From Asanoa sp040676615 (GTDB lineage Bacteria; Actinomycetota; Actinomycetes; Mycobacteriales; Micromonosporaceae): DNA of 64,000 nucleotides. A program made the translations under genes and the position numbers. The notes beneath the pieces are model-generated. The model saw only the letters and a list, made by a program, of their open reading frames with translations, ran no database searches and had not been told where the DNA came from. Of the stretch, positions 16,294 to 25,525 are shown piece after piece. Numbering within the stretch: the stretch's first letter is position 1; each line of letters begins with the position of its first letter. The DNA lies in assembly GCF_040676615.1 (NCBI RefSeq), contig NZ_JBFAPI010000004.1, positions 496,001-560,000 on the forward strand, read 5' to 3'.

Positions 16294-16343
16294 GAACACG
16301 ATCATGTGAACGCCAGGCAGCCCGGCGTTCACATGATCGGTTC
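16294..16343. terminator. Long near-perfect hairpin between surface protein and lipoprotein genes
   Basis: CGATCATGTGAACGCC at 16299-16314 is perfectly inverted as GGCGTTCACATGATCG at 16324-16339, with a 9-base loop. GAAC/GTTC extends the stem past a single bulged base. It starts 4 bases beyond the stop of the minus-strand surface protein gene, so it most likely ends that transcript. The perfect symmetry would also allow a DNA-binding site. Confidence 0.7.
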
Positions 16344-16346
16344 AGG

Positions 16347-16982
16347 TCATGCCACCGATTGCCGCCGGCGCCGCACCAGCACCAGGCCGAGCCCGGCCAG
16401 CGTCAGTGCACCGCCGAGGCCGGCGACCCGGCCGAGCGTGCCGGCCATCGCGGGACCGGTGACCGGCAGCGTGCCGCCGGTGGCCGGGCACGTCTGTGCC
16501 AGGTCGAAGGTGCCGTCGGTGCCCGTGATCACGGCGGTCGCGCTGATGATGGAGTGCGGGTCCAGGAGTTGGCCGTCGGCCGACAGGCCCGCGGGAGTCC
16601 GGATCCAGGCGTGGCCGTCGACGATGGCGCGGTCCGTACCCGGCTCGTGTGTGATGGTTTCGGTGACCGGGCCGCCCTCGGTGGCGAACTCGATCGTCAG
16701 GGTCTGGAAGTCCCCCTGGTCCTTTGGCCGCGACAGGGCGAACACCCAGACGTCTTCGCCGGCGAACGGGCCGCCGCCGAAACGCGGGTCGCAGCGGTGG
16801 ACCGGGAACTGGGCCGCCGTCTGGCCGGTGTCGGCCGGGTCGATGTTGATCGTGGTGTCGGCCCAGGCGGGCGCCGCTCCGAGAGCGACCATCGCGACGA
16901 GGGTCACAACGCCACCGATGCGGGCGAGGACAGATATCCGCACAAGATCACCCCAACTGGTAGTTGTCCGGGTAAAGCTCAT
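16347..16982 (-). CDS. Secreted surface protein with C-terminal sortase signal
   Basis: The protein has 211 residues. It has an N-terminal signal peptide ending near GAAPAWADTTINI and a mostly beta-strand outer domain (about 45-165) with two cysteines (VHRCDP, LAQTCPAT). The C-terminal signal is LPVTG, a hydrophobic stretch (GLGGALTLAGLGLVLV) and RRRR, which fits sortase anchoring to the cell wall. GTG 16943, preceded by TTGGGGTG, is an alternative start giving a more normal signal peptide. The passenger domain is unrecognised. Confidence 0.8.
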   Translation of the reverse strand: MSFTRTTTSWGDLVRISVLARIGGVVTLVAMVALGAAPAWADTTINIDPADTGQTAAQFPVHRCDPRFGGGPFAGEDVWVFALSRPKDQGDFQTLTIEFATEGGPVTETITHEPGTDRAIVDGHAWIRTPAGLSADGQLLDPHSIISATAVITGTDGTFDLAQTCPATGGTLPVTGPAMAGTLGRVAGLGGALTLAGLGLVLVRRRRQSVA

Positions 16983-16983
16983 G

Positions 16984-17006
16984 AACAGGACGCGACCCTG
17001 TGTTAG
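16984..17006 (-). promoter_or_regulatory. CTAACA-GGGT-CGTCCT element, copy 2
   Basis: The second copy of the shared block, CTAACACAGGGT then CGCGTCCTGT, lies immediately upstream of the ATG at 16982. It also contains the inverted pair ACAGG/CCTGT. If the downstream GTG (16943) is the true start, the element falls in the 5' leader or promoter, as expected. Confidence 0.35.
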
Positions 17007-17111
17007 GTAATCACGCGGGACCGATCTTCGCCGTCGTATTCGCGAGTCCCGTTCGGCTCATCAGTCGACCGCCGTACGCCCGGATTGTGGGTAAAAGTGG
17101 TGAGATGAGCT

Positions 17112-18257
17112 GTGCGCATCGACCCGCAGGACCGGCGCAGCACCGCGGGGGTGGTGCGCGCGCTGGTCGTCGCCGCGTCGATCGTCGTGGTGGTCGCCGG
17201 GATGCGGGCCGCCGGCGGCCTGCTGGCGCCGATCTTGCTCGCGCTGATCCTGGTCGTCGCGCTCAGCCCGGTGCAGGCGGGCCTGGCCCGGTGGATCCCC
17301 GGGTGGCTGGCGACCGCGGTGCTGATTTTGGTTCTCTACGGGATCCTGGTGGCCGGCGCGGCGTCGCTGGTGGCCGCGGGCATCCAACTGGCGTCGATTG
17401 CTCCGCGCTATCAGGACCGGGTGCGCGACCTCGTCGACCAGGTGCAGCACTGGCTGCAGGAACAGGGCCTCAACCCCGAGGACGCCAGCCAGCTGGTGAC
17501 CCGGCTCGACCCCAGCACGCTGGCCAACATCGCGCAGACGGTGGCCGGCGCGGTGCTCTCGCTGCTGACCAACCTGGTCTTCCTGATCACCCTGCTGCTC
17601 TTCATGGCGGTGGAGACGGCCGGCTATCCCAGCCGGATGGCCCGGGTCGACATGGTCCGCCCACGGCTGACCCGGGCGTTGCGGCAGTTCGTCCACGGCA
17701 CCCGGCGCTACCTGCTGGTGTCGACGATCTTCGGAGTGGTCGTCGCCATCTTCGACGGCATCGCGCTGTGGATCCTCGGCATTCCGCTCGCGACCCTGTG
17801 GGCGGTGCTGGCGTTCGTCACGAACTACATCCCGAACATCGGCTTCGTCATCGGCCTGGCCCCACCGGCGGTGCTGGCCCTCCTGGAGGGCGGCGTCGGG
17901 CTGATGGTCGTCGTGATCGTCGTATACAGCGTGATCAACTTCGTCCTGCAGTCCATCGTCCAGCCGAAGATCGTCGGCGACAGCGTCAACCTGTCCGTCA
18001 CGGTGACCTTCCTGTCCCTGATCTTCTGGACCTTCATCCTCGGCGGCGTCGGTGCGGTGCTGGCCGTGCCGCTGACCCTCCTGGCCCGGGCCCTCCTGGT
18101 CGACGCCTCGCCGGGCACGCGCTGGGCCGACATCTTCCTGTCCGGCAGCGCGACCGTCCGCGGCGAGGCCCGCTGGTCGGCCAACGCGCCGCCACAGAAG
18201 GGCTGGTGGGCCCGGCGCCGGACGAAGCGTCGGGAGCCGCCGGCCGAGGAGGACTGA
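17112..18257 (+). CDS. AI-2E family membrane protein
   Basis: The protein has 381 residues from GTG 17112. It has the PF01594 layout: two N-terminal membrane segments with LAPILLALILVVALSP, a soluble helical stretch (about 95-150), then further membrane segments with VTNYIPNIGFVIGLAPP and QPKIVGDSVNLSVTVTFLSL. Members include putative autoinducer-2 exporters and Na+/H+ antiporters, so the transported species is open. The C-terminus is a basic tail of about 35 residues. It is divergent from the surface protein. Confidence 0.85.
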   Translation: MRIDPQDRRSTAGVVRALVVAASIVVVVAGMRAAGGLLAPILLALILVVALSPVQAGLARWIPGWLATAVLILVLYGILVAGAASLVAAGIQLASIAPRYQDRVRDLVDQVQHWLQEQGLNPEDASQLVTRLDPSTLANIAQTVAGAVLSLLTNLVFLITLLLFMAVETAGYPSRMARVDMVRPRLTRALRQFVHGTRRYLLVSTIFGVVVAIFDGIALWILGIPLATLWAVLAFVTNYIPNIGFVIGLAPPAVLALLEGGVGLMVVVIVVYSVINFVLQSIVQPKIVGDSVNLSVTVTFLSLIFWTFILGGVGAVLAVPLTLLARALLVDASPGTRWADIFLSGSATVRGEARWSANAPPQKGWWARRRTKRREPPAEED

Positions 18258-18307
18258 TCGCCACCCCCCGGGGCGCGCAGCGCCTGTGAGCAAGCGCACG
18301 CGGTGGA

Positions 18308-18332
18308 TTAACCAAGCTAGACAGTAGGTTAA
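18308..18332. promoter_or_regulatory. Inverted repeat upstream of DUF1684/Dpp operon
   Basis: TTAACC at 18308 faces GGTTAA at 18327 across 13 bases. It lies in the relatively AT-rich gap that precedes the DUF1684 gene and the importer operon. It is a candidate operator. Confidence 0.4.
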
Positions 18333-18370
18333 GTCGAGTTGATATTTCCTCGACCGGTAAGGCCCCACCC

Positions 18371-19063
18371 GTGCCCAGCTCCTCCGCTCCCCCCGCGGCC
18401 GTCGACCGTGCCCGTGCGTCCTGGCCGCGATGGCGCGACGCCCGGCTCTCCCGGGTCACCGCGCCGATGGGCAACCTCGCCCTGGTCGAGACGATCTGGG
18501 GCGCCCGCGTCGAGGACCATCCGGGCAGCGTGCCGATCGAGCGGCGCGACCGGCGCACCGGTGCCGTCGACCACGGCGTGCGGCGGTTCGACGCCGACTC
18601 CCCGGCCAACCGCCACTTCGCCGGGATCGACGTCTACCCGTTCGACCCGGCCTGGGTGATCGAGGCCCGGTTCGTGGCGCACGATCCGCCGCGCCTGGTG
18701 GCCTTCGAACACCTGCGCGACAACGGGCTCACCCGCGACCTCGCCGTACCCGGCGACATTCTCTTCACGCTCGACGGCGTCGACTACGCCTTCGACGCGT
18801 TCGACGACGACGGCACGCTGCTGCTCGTCTTCGGCGACCGGACCAACGGCGTCGAGACGTACGCCTCCGGCCGTTTCCTCTTCGTGCCGCGGGCGCCCGG
18901 CGACGACCGGGTCGTGCTCGACTTCAACCGGGCCTTCGTGCCGCCGTGCGGGTTCTCCGGGCAATACAACTGTCCGATGCCGCCGCGGCAGAACCGCTTC
19001 GGCCTGGCCGTGCGGGCCGGCGAGAAGCTGCCCCTCTTCCGCGACGGCTTCCAGGTGCACTGA
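18371..19063 (+). CDS. DUF1684 protein
   Basis: The protein has 230 residues from GTG 18371. The conserved block near the C-terminus is complete: GVETYASGRFLFVP, VLDFNRAFVPPCGFSGQYNC, PMPPRQNRFGLAVRAGEKL. There is no signal peptide or membrane segment, and the fold is probably all-beta. The biochemical function of the family is not established to my knowledge. It precedes an oligopeptide-type importer by 30 bases and is probably co-transcribed, so it may act on the imported compound. Confidence 0.82.
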   Translation: MPSSSAPPAAVDRARASWPRWRDARLSRVTAPMGNLALVETIWGARVEDHPGSVPIERRDRRTGAVDHGVRRFDADSPANRHFAGIDVYPFDPAWVIEARFVAHDPPRLVAFEHLRDNGLTRDLAVPGDILFTLDGVDYAFDAFDDDGTLLLVFGDRTNGVETYASGRFLFVPRAPGDDRVVLDFNRAFVPPCGFSGQYNCPMPPRQNRFGLAVRAGEKLPLFRDGFQVH

Positions 19064-19093
19064 ACCTCGCTCCCCCTTGATCCGGAGAAAATC

Positions 19094-20605
19094 GTGAAGA
19101 AGCAACGAATCGCGCTGCTCGGCGCCGCCCTCGCGACCGCCGTGGCGCTGGCCGCCTGCGGTTCCGGCGGCGGCTCGACCGCCGGGGCGCCGGCTGCGGC
19201 CGACGCGAACGCCGTCGTGCAGGTCGGCTCGCTCTACGAGCCGCAGAACCTCGACAACACCGGCGGCGGTGGCCAGGGCGTCACCGAGGCGTTCAACGGC
19301 AACGTCTACGAGGGCCTCTACCGGCTGACCGACGACGGCAAGGTCGAGCCGCTGCTGGCCACCGGCAACACGGTCAGCGCCGACGGCCTCACCTACACCT
19401 TCACGTTGCGCGACGGTGTGACGTTCCACTCCGGCAAGGCGCTCACGTCGGAGGACGTGAAGTACAGCATCGAGAAGGTGCTCGCGCCCGACTCGAAGTC
19501 GGCCCGCAAGAGCAGCTTCCCGGAGATCAAGCAGATCACCACGCCCGACCCGAAGACGGTCACCGTCACGCTGGCGACCCGGTCGATCTCGTTCGTCTAC
19601 AACCTGAGCTACGTCTGGATCGTCAACGACCAGGCCGGCAGCATCGCGGCCAAGGAGGACGGCACCGGGCCCTACCAGCTCGACACCTGGAAGCGCGGCT
19701 CGACGCTGACGCTGAAGAAGTTCGCGGACTACTGGGGCACGCCGGCCACCAACGGCGGCGTCGTGTTCCACTACTTCACCGACGGCAGCGCGCTCGACAA
19801 CGCGTTGCTGACCAACGCGGTGGACGTGGTGACCAGCGAGCAGAACCCGGACGCGCTGCCGCAGTTCGCCGACAACCCCGCCTACAAGGTCAACGACGGG
19901 AAGTCGACGACCAAGCTGCTCTTGGCCTTCAACGACCGGGTCGCGCCCTTCAACAACACCCAGGTGCGCAAGGCGATCAGCTCGGCCATCGACAACAAGA
20001 AGCTGCTCCAGTCGATCTGGGGTGACCACGGCACGCTCATCGGCTCGATGGTGCCGCCGACCGACCCCTGGTACACCGACCTGACCGGCGTCAACCCGCA
20101 CAATGTGGACACTGCCAAGAGCCTGCTGGCACAGGCCGGCTATCCCAAGGGGTTCAGCTTCACGCTCGACACGCCCAACTACGACCCGCACCCGACGGTC
20201 GCGACGTTCGTCAAGTCGGAGCTGGCCAAGGTCGGTATCACGGTGAACATCAACGTGATCACCTCCGACCAGTGGTACACGAAGGTCTACCAGAACAAGG
20301 ACTTCCAGGCGACGCTGCAGGAGCACGTCAACGACCGGGACGTCGTCTGGTACGGCGACCCCGACTTCTACTGGGGTTACGACAACCCGCAGGTCACCGA
20401 CTGGGTCAAGCAGGCCGAGCAGGCGCCGACCGAGGCGCAGCAGACCGAACTGCTCAAGAAGGTCAACCAGCAGATCGCGCAGGACGCGGCGAGCGACTGG
20501 CTCTACCTCTACCCGCAGATCGTGGTGGCCTCGACGAAGGTCTCGGGTTACCCGGTCAACGGGCTCAACTCGCAGTTCTTCGCGTACGGCATCAAGAAGG
20601 GATGA
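19094..20605 (+). CDS. ABC importer substrate-binding lipoprotein (SBP family 5)
   Basis: The 503-residue protein starts MKKQRIALLGAALATAV, with lipobox ALAACGS. It has the family 5 pattern of Dpp/Opp binding proteins: the start of the mature domain (GSLYEPQNLDNT), NVYEGLYRL, TYTFTLRDGVTFHSGKALTS and VRKAISSAIDNKKLL. It is lipid-anchored outside the membrane and delivers ligand to the permeases encoded next. The ligand could be a di- or oligopeptide, nickel or another family 5 ligand; sequence alone does not decide. Confidence 0.9.
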   Translation: MKKQRIALLGAALATAVALAACGSGGGSTAGAPAAADANAVVQVGSLYEPQNLDNTGGGGQGVTEAFNGNVYEGLYRLTDDGKVEPLLATGNTVSADGLTYTFTLRDGVTFHSGKALTSEDVKYSIEKVLAPDSKSARKSSFPEIKQITTPDPKTVTVTLATRSISFVYNLSYVWIVNDQAGSIAAKEDGTGPYQLDTWKRGSTLTLKKFADYWGTPATNGGVVFHYFTDGSALDNALLTNAVDVVTSEQNPDALPQFADNPAYKVNDGKSTTKLLLAFNDRVAPFNNTQVRKAISSAIDNKKLLQSIWGDHGTLIGSMVPPTDPWYTDLTGVNPHNVDTAKSLLAQAGYPKGFSFTLDTPNYDPHPTVATFVKSELAKVGITVNINVITSDQWYTKVYQNKDFQATLQEHVNDRDVVWYGDPDFYWGYDNPQVTDWVKQAEQAPTEAQQTELLKKVNQQIAQDAASDWLYLYPQIVVASTKVSGYPVNGLNSQFFAYGIKKG

Positions 20606-21564
20606 CCCGGTATCTGGTGCGGCGGGCGGCACTGCTCGCCGGCACCCTGGTCCTCGCCAGCGTCGTGCTGTTCCTGCTGCTGCGCCTGCTGCCGGGTGAT
20701 CCGGCCAACGCGCTGCTGTCGGTCGGCGCGACGCCCGACCAGGTCGCCGCCGCCCGCCACCAGATCGGCACCGACCGGCCGCTGCCCGCCCAGTTCGCGC
20801 ACTGGATCGGGCAGCTGGCCACGCTGCACTTCGGCACCTCGTTCGTCAGCTCGCTGCCGGTCGGCCCGGAGATCGTCAGCCGGCTGTCGGTGACCGTGCC
20901 GCTGACCCTGGCCGCGTTCGTGCTCGCGGTGCTCGTCGCGGTGCCGGTCGGGTTCCTGGCCGCGCACCGGTCACACACCTGGTACGGCGCGCTGGCCGGG
21001 GTGGTGTCGCAACTCGGCATCGCCGTACCCGCGTTCTGGCTGGGTCTGATCCTGGTCTGGGTGTTCGCGTTGCGGCTGCGCGCGCTGCCGGCCGGCGGCT
21101 TCCCGCCCGACGGCTGGGCGACACCCGGCGACGCGGTCCGGGCGCTGATCCTGCCCGTGGTCACCGTCGCGCTGGTGATGTCGGCGTCGCTGATCCGCTA
21201 CGTGCGGTCGGCGACCCTCGACGTGCTCGGCAGCGACCACCTGCGCACCGCCCGCGCGCTCGGCTCGTCGTTCCTCGGGGCGATGTGGCGGCACGGGGTG
21301 CGCAACGCCTCGGTGCCGGTGGTCTCGGTGCTCGGCATCGAACTGGCCACCACGTTCCTCGGTGCGGTCGTCATCGAGAGCGTGTTCGCGCTGCCGGGCC
21401 TGGGCAGCATGCTGGTCCGCGGCATCGCGCAGCACGACTACCCGGTGATCCAGGGCGTCCTGTTCGTCAGCACGTTCGCGGTGCTGGTGGTCGGCTTCCT
21501 GAGCGACGTCGCGCAGCGGCTGATCGACCCGCGGCTGCGCACCTCCTTCGGTCGGCGCCGATGA
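20602..21564 (+). CDS. ABC importer permease, DppB type
   Basis: The 320-residue protein has its start overlapping the binding-protein stop (ATGA). It has the N-terminal membrane segment and LLPGDPAN typical of DppB, about six membrane helices, and the cytoplasmic EAA loop (TARALGSSFLGAMWRHGVRN). It ends VAQRLIDPRLR. It pairs with the next permease. Confidence 0.9.
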   Translation: MTRYLVRRAALLAGTLVLASVVLFLLLRLLPGDPANALLSVGATPDQVAAARHQIGTDRPLPAQFAHWIGQLATLHFGTSFVSSLPVGPEIVSRLSVTVPLTLAAFVLAVLVAVPVGFLAAHRSHTWYGALAGVVSQLGIAVPAFWLGLILVWVFALRLRALPAGGFPPDGWATPGDAVRALILPVVTVALVMSASLIRYVRSATLDVLGSDHLRTARALGSSFLGAMWRHGVRNASVPVVSVLGIELATTFLGAVVIESVFALPGLGSMLVRGIAQHDYPVIQGVLFVSTFAVLVVGFLSDVAQRLIDPRLRTSFGRRR

Positions 21565-22373
21565 GACGTCGCGTCTTCCTGATCGTGGGCGCCGTCCTGG
21601 TGGTGCTCGTGCTGGCCATCGCTCTGGTGTCGCTGTTCTGGACGCCCTACCCGGCCGCCGACACGACCGGCGGCCGGCTCGACGGACCGAGCCTGCACCA
21701 CCTGCTCGGCACCGACAAGCTCGGCCGCGACCTGCTCACCCGGCTGATGATCGGCGCGCGGATCGCGCTCGCGGTCGGCGCGGGCGCGGTAGCCCTGGGA
21801 GCGGTCGTCGGCGGCGTGGCCGGGCTGCTGGCCGGCTTCGCGAGCCGCTGGGTCGACGACGCCCTCGCGGCGCTGCTCGACATCCTGATCGCGTTCCCGA
21901 CGCTGCTGCTGGCGATGCTCGTCGTCGCCGCGCGCGGGGCCTCCCTGGGCTCGGCGATCGTGGCGATCGGCCTGGCCATGTCGGCGATCGTCGCCCGGCT
22001 GACCCGGATCCTGGTCAAGCGGGTGCTGGCGATGGACTACGTGACCGCGGCCCGCACGTCGGGCGTGAGCTGGCCGCGCATCGTCACCGCACACGTGCTG
22101 CCCAACATCTGGCCGACGCTGGCGGTCAACCTGGCCCTGCAGTTCGGGTTGGCGGTGCTGGCCGAGGCCAGCCTCTCCTACCTCGGGCTCGGCCCGCCGC
22201 CGCCCAACGCGTCATGGGGCCGGCTGCTCCAGGAAGCCCAGTCGACGGTGCTCACCGCACCGGTCGGCGCGATCGCGCCCGGTGTGCTGCTGGTCGTGCT
22301 CGTCGTCGGCGTCAACCTGGTCGCCGACGGGTTGCGCGACGTCGCCGACCCGACCCGCCGGAGGCAACGATGA
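21561..22373 (+). CDS. ABC importer permease, DppC type
   Basis: The protein has 270 residues from ATG 21561, overlapping the previous stop. HHLLGTDKLGRDLLTRLMIG is the classic DppC entry motif, with EAA loop AARTSGVSWPRIVTAHVLPN and ASLSYLGLGPPPPNASWG near the end. With five to six membrane helices it forms the heterodimeric channel with the DppB-type protein. Confidence 0.9.
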   Translation: MRRRVFLIVGAVLVVLVLAIALVSLFWTPYPAADTTGGRLDGPSLHHLLGTDKLGRDLLTRLMIGARIALAVGAGAVALGAVVGGVAGLLAGFASRWVDDALAALLDILIAFPTLLLAMLVVAARGASLGSAIVAIGLAMSAIVARLTRILVKRVLAMDYVTAARTSGVSWPRIVTAHVLPNIWPTLAVNLALQFGLAVLAEASLSYLGLGPPPPNASWGRLLQEAQSTVLTAPVGAIAPGVLLVVLVVGVNLVADGLRDVADPTRRRQR

Positions 22374-23185
22374 GCCTGCTGGAGGTGGCCGGCCTGACCG
22401 TGACCAGGTCGGACGGGCGCGTCCTGGTCGACGACCTGTCCTTCGGTGTCCCGCGGGGCGGACGGCTCGGCCTCATCGGCGAGTCCGGGTCCGGGAAGTC
22501 GCTGACCGCGCTGGCCGTGACCGGCCTGCTGCCGCCGGGCCTGCGCCCCGCCGGCACGGTCGTGCTCGACGGGACGCCGGTGATCGGGGCCAAGGACCGG
22601 GACCTTGATCGGGTACGCGGCCGGGCCGCCGCGATCGTCTTCCAGGAGCCGTCGACCGCGCTGGACCCACTGATGCGGCTCGGGCGACAGATCGCCCTAC
22701 CCCTGCGCCGGCATCAGGGGCTGCGCGGTGGCGCCCTGCGCGCGGCCGTTCTCGAGGCGTTGCGGGAGGTCTCGCTGCCGGAGCGGGTGGCGCGGGCCTA
22801 CCCGCACGAGGTCTCCGGTGGCCAGCGCCAGCGTGCGGCCATCGCGATGGCCCTGGCCTGCCGGCCCGCGCTGCTGATCGCCGACGAACCGACCACCGCG
22901 CTCGACGTCACCGTGCAGGCCGAGGTGCTGGCGCTGCTCGACCGCCTGGTCGCCGCGCACGACATGGCGCTGCTGTTCATCAGCCACGACCTGGCGGTGG
23001 TCGGGAAGGTGACCGAGGAGGTCGTGGTGCTCTCGGCCGGCCGCGCCGTCCGCTCCGGCCGGCTGGCCGACGTGCTGGCCGACCCCGGCGACGGCTACAC
23101 CGGCTCGCTGGTGGCCAGCGCCCGCCGCCTCGACGCCGCCCTCGGCAACGCCGTCCTGGGCGACGCGGCCGGAGGTGCGGTGTGA
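22370..23185 (+). CDS. ABC importer ATPase, DppD type
   Basis: The protein has 271 residues, ATG overlapping the previous stop. Walker A is GESGSGKS, signature VSGGQRQR, Walker B LLIADEPTTALDVT and the switch histidine FISHDLAVV. It lacks the C-terminal cysteine-containing OppD/DppD extension, being shorter than the usual 320 or so residues, like many actinomycete forms. Confidence 0.88.
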   Translation: MSLLEVAGLTVTRSDGRVLVDDLSFGVPRGGRLGLIGESGSGKSLTALAVTGLLPPGLRPAGTVVLDGTPVIGAKDRDLDRVRGRAAAIVFQEPSTALDPLMRLGRQIALPLRRHQGLRGGALRAAVLEALREVSLPERVARAYPHEVSGGQRQRAAIAMALACRPALLIADEPTTALDVTVQAEVLALLDRLVAAHDMALLFISHDLAVVGKVTEEVVVLSAGRAVRSGRLADVLADPGDGYTGSLVASARRLDAALGNAVLGDAAGGAV

Positions 23186-23922
23186 TTCTCGAAGCGCGCG
23201 ACGTCGGCTTCCGGTATCCCGGTGGTGCCGAGGTGCTCAGCGGTGTGTCGTTCGGTGTGACGCCGGGTCGGAGCATGGCGCTGGTCGGCGAGTCGGCGGC
23301 GGGCAAGACCACGCTGCTGCGGTTGCTGCTCGGGCTGCGCCGGCCGACCAGCGGCGCGGTGCTGTTCCAGGGCGAGCCGCTGCCGACCAGCCACCGGGCC
23401 GCCCGGCCGTTCCGGCAGCACGTGCAGACCGTGTTCCAGGATCCGTACTCCTCATTGGACCCTCGCCAGCGCGTCGGCCGGATCGTCGCGGAACCGTTGC
23501 GGGCGCTGGGTTTCGCCGACCACGCGTCCCGGGTCGCGGCCGCCCTCGACGCGGTCGGCCTGCCGGTCGACACCGCCGAGCGCTATCCCGACGAGTTCTC
23601 CGGCGGGCAGCGGCAGCGGATCGCGATCGCCCGGGCGATCGCGGTCGAGCCGACCGTGTTGCTGGCCGACGAACCGGTCAGCGCGCTGGACGTCAGCACC
23701 AAGGTGCGGATCATCGACCTGCTGGCCGAGTTGCGCGCGACCCGCGGCCTGACGCTGGTGATGGTCTCGCACGACCTGGCCGTGGTGGCCAGCCTCTGTG
23801 ACGAGACCGTCGTGCTCGAGCGGGGCCGGGTGGTCGAGCAGGGGCCGACCGGGGCGGTGCTGGGCAGCCCGCGGGATCCGTACACCCGGCGCCTGATCGC
23901 CAGCATCCCGCGGCTGCCCTAG
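23182..23922 (+). CDS. ABC importer ATPase, DppF type
   Basis: The protein has 246 residues; its GTG overlaps the previous stop. Walker A is GESAAGKT, Q-loop FQDPYSSLDPRQRV, signature FSGGQRQR, Walker B LLADEPVSALDVS and VSHDLAVV. It completes the five-gene importer (binding protein, two permeases, two ATPases), all with 4-base overlaps. Confidence 0.88.
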   Translation: MILEARDVGFRYPGGAEVLSGVSFGVTPGRSMALVGESAAGKTTLLRLLLGLRRPTSGAVLFQGEPLPTSHRAARPFRQHVQTVFQDPYSSLDPRQRVGRIVAEPLRALGFADHASRVAAALDAVGLPVDTAERYPDEFSGGQRQRIAIARAIAVEPTVLLADEPVSALDVSTKVRIIDLLAELRATRGLTLVMVSHDLAVVASLCDETVVLERGRVVEQGPTGAVLGSPRDPYTRRLIASIPRLP

Positions 23923-23946
23923 GGCGCCGCCGGGCCGGCGATCGCC

Positions 23947-25422
23947 TCACGAGTAGTGCTGCAGCCGCGGCCACAGCGCCTGCCACGAGTCGACCGGGTC
24001 GCGGCAGACGCGGATGTCGTTGTCCTGCTCCTCGTTGGGGATGTCGACGCCGTTGTCGAGGGCCCGCGCGACCTGGCACGACGCGAACAGCGTGCTGAGC
24101 GGGTCGCCGAAGCCCACCGCGATCACGACGGTGGCGCCCTCCGGCGGCCGGCCGCGGTACCAGAGCTCGTTGTGTCCGCTGTAGACGGCCGGCAGGTCGA
24201 CGCCGTAACGATCGAGCGCGCCGGCTTCGCCGTAGTTGGCGGTCAGGATCACCGCGTGGGCGCGGTCGGCGGCCGGCAACGAGGTGACCACCGAGGTGAT
24301 CTGCTGGACGTAGACCGGCCAGCCGATCTGGTCGCTGGTGCCCTGGTTGATGTCGGCGATGGGGGTCTTCGCCAGCGCCGACACGGGCATCACCGGCAGC
24401 GCGACCAGCGCCGCCACCACCAGGTTGAGGGCGACCGCCGCGCCGAGCAGCAGCCGCCGCCGGCCGGCGGCCCAGCGCACGGCCGACGGGCACCCGGCCG
24501 CGTAGAGCGCCAGCACCAGACCCAGCGGGTAGTAGGGCTGGCCGCCGGTGACGAGCACCAGCGCGCAGACCACCGGGTAGGCCAGGGCGATCGCGCGCAG
24601 TTCGCGGGTGCGCCACAACCGCACGAAGCCGGCCACCCAGATCGGCACGACGAAGATGCCGAGCATGACGAGTTGGAACGGCACGAACAGGGTCCGCGAG
24701 TCGCCGCCCTTGTCTTCGCGGATCGCGTTGGCCATCTTGACCTGCGGCCAGTCGTGGGTGACCTGGTAGACCAGGTTGGGCGCCCCGACGACCAGCGCGA
24801 CCGCGATGCCCGCCCAGAGCCAGCGCGACGCCAGCACCCGGCGCGGGCCGACCAGGGCCAGCGAGAGTCCGATCGCGATCAGGGTCAGCACCACGAGCTG
24901 CTTGTTGTAGAGCCCGATGCCGACGCCCAACCCGGCCGCCAGCCACCACCGCGGTTCGCCACGCAGCGCCCGCACCACGAACAGCAGCACTGCTGCCAGC
25001 ACCACCATGTCGACGGTCGCGGTCAGCAGGACGTGACCGAAGACCAGCGGGAAGGCGCCCGCGGCACCGAGCGCGGCCAGGATCTGCGCACCGCGGCCGC
25101 CGCCGAGTTCCCGGGCCAGCAGCGAGGTCAGGATCGCGGTCGCCACGGTGGCCAGCGACCCCGGGATCCGCAGCGCCCACAGGTGGTCGCCGAAGACCTC
25201 GGTCGTCAACCGCGCAAGCAGCGGCGTCAGCGGCGGCTGGTCGACATATCCCCAGGCCGGGTGCTCGCCGAGCAGGCGGAAATAGAGTTCGTCGCGGTGG
25301 TAGCCGTAAAGGTTGCTGCCCGCCGCGACCACGGCGCCCAGCAGCACGGCGACCACGCCCACCGGACCCCAGGCCATCGCCGGCCGGCGCGCATCCACTG
25401 TGCCGTCCCCCGTTTGTCGCAC
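23947..25422 (-). CDS. GT39/ArnT-like membrane glycosyltransferase
   Basis: The protein has about 491 residues from GTG 25422; a longer frame to 25578 would overlap the divergent gene and adds an untypical N-terminus. There are about 10-12 membrane segments. The first outer loop carries the acidic motif of polyprenyl-phosphate-sugar transferases (YGYHRDELYFRLLGEHPAWG, then YVDQPPLTPLLAR). The C-terminal outer domain contains TANYGEAGALDRYG and SGHNELWYRGRP. The family moves a sugar from a lipid-phosphate donor to protein or glycan outside the membrane. Confidence 0.85.
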   Translation of the reverse strand: MRQTGDGTVDARRPAMAWGPVGVVAVLLGAVVAAGSNLYGYHRDELYFRLLGEHPAWGYVDQPPLTPLLARLTTEVFGDHLWALRIPGSLATVATAILTSLLARELGGGRGAQILAALGAAGAFPLVFGHVLLTATVDMVVLAAVLLFVVRALRGEPRWWLAAGLGVGIGLYNKQLVVLTLIAIGLSLALVGPRRVLASRWLWAGIAVALVVGAPNLVYQVTHDWPQVKMANAIREDKGGDSRTLFVPFQLVMLGIFVVPIWVAGFVRLWRTRELRAIALAYPVVCALVLVTGGQPYYPLGLVLALYAAGCPSAVRWAAGRRRLLLGAAVALNLVVAALVALPVMPVSALAKTPIADINQGTSDQIGWPVYVQQITSVVTSLPAADRAHAVILTANYGEAGALDRYGVDLPAVYSGHNELWYRGRPPEGATVVIAVGFGDPLSTLFASCQVARALDNGVDIPNEEQDNDIRVCRDPVDSWQALWPRLQHYS

Positions 25423-25525
25423 GGCACGACCGTAGACCTCCGGGCCGAGCACTGGGAACCCCGATCGCGACCCATCGACGGGTACCAACCGAACCGGGCC
25501 GCCCCGCCGCCCGCGATCTGGTCTA

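Noticed and set aside
23923..23946. CGCCG...CGGCG inverted repeat as terminator between dppF-type and GT39 genes
   Set aside because: Only five pairs in near-random GC sequence; not distinguishable from background.
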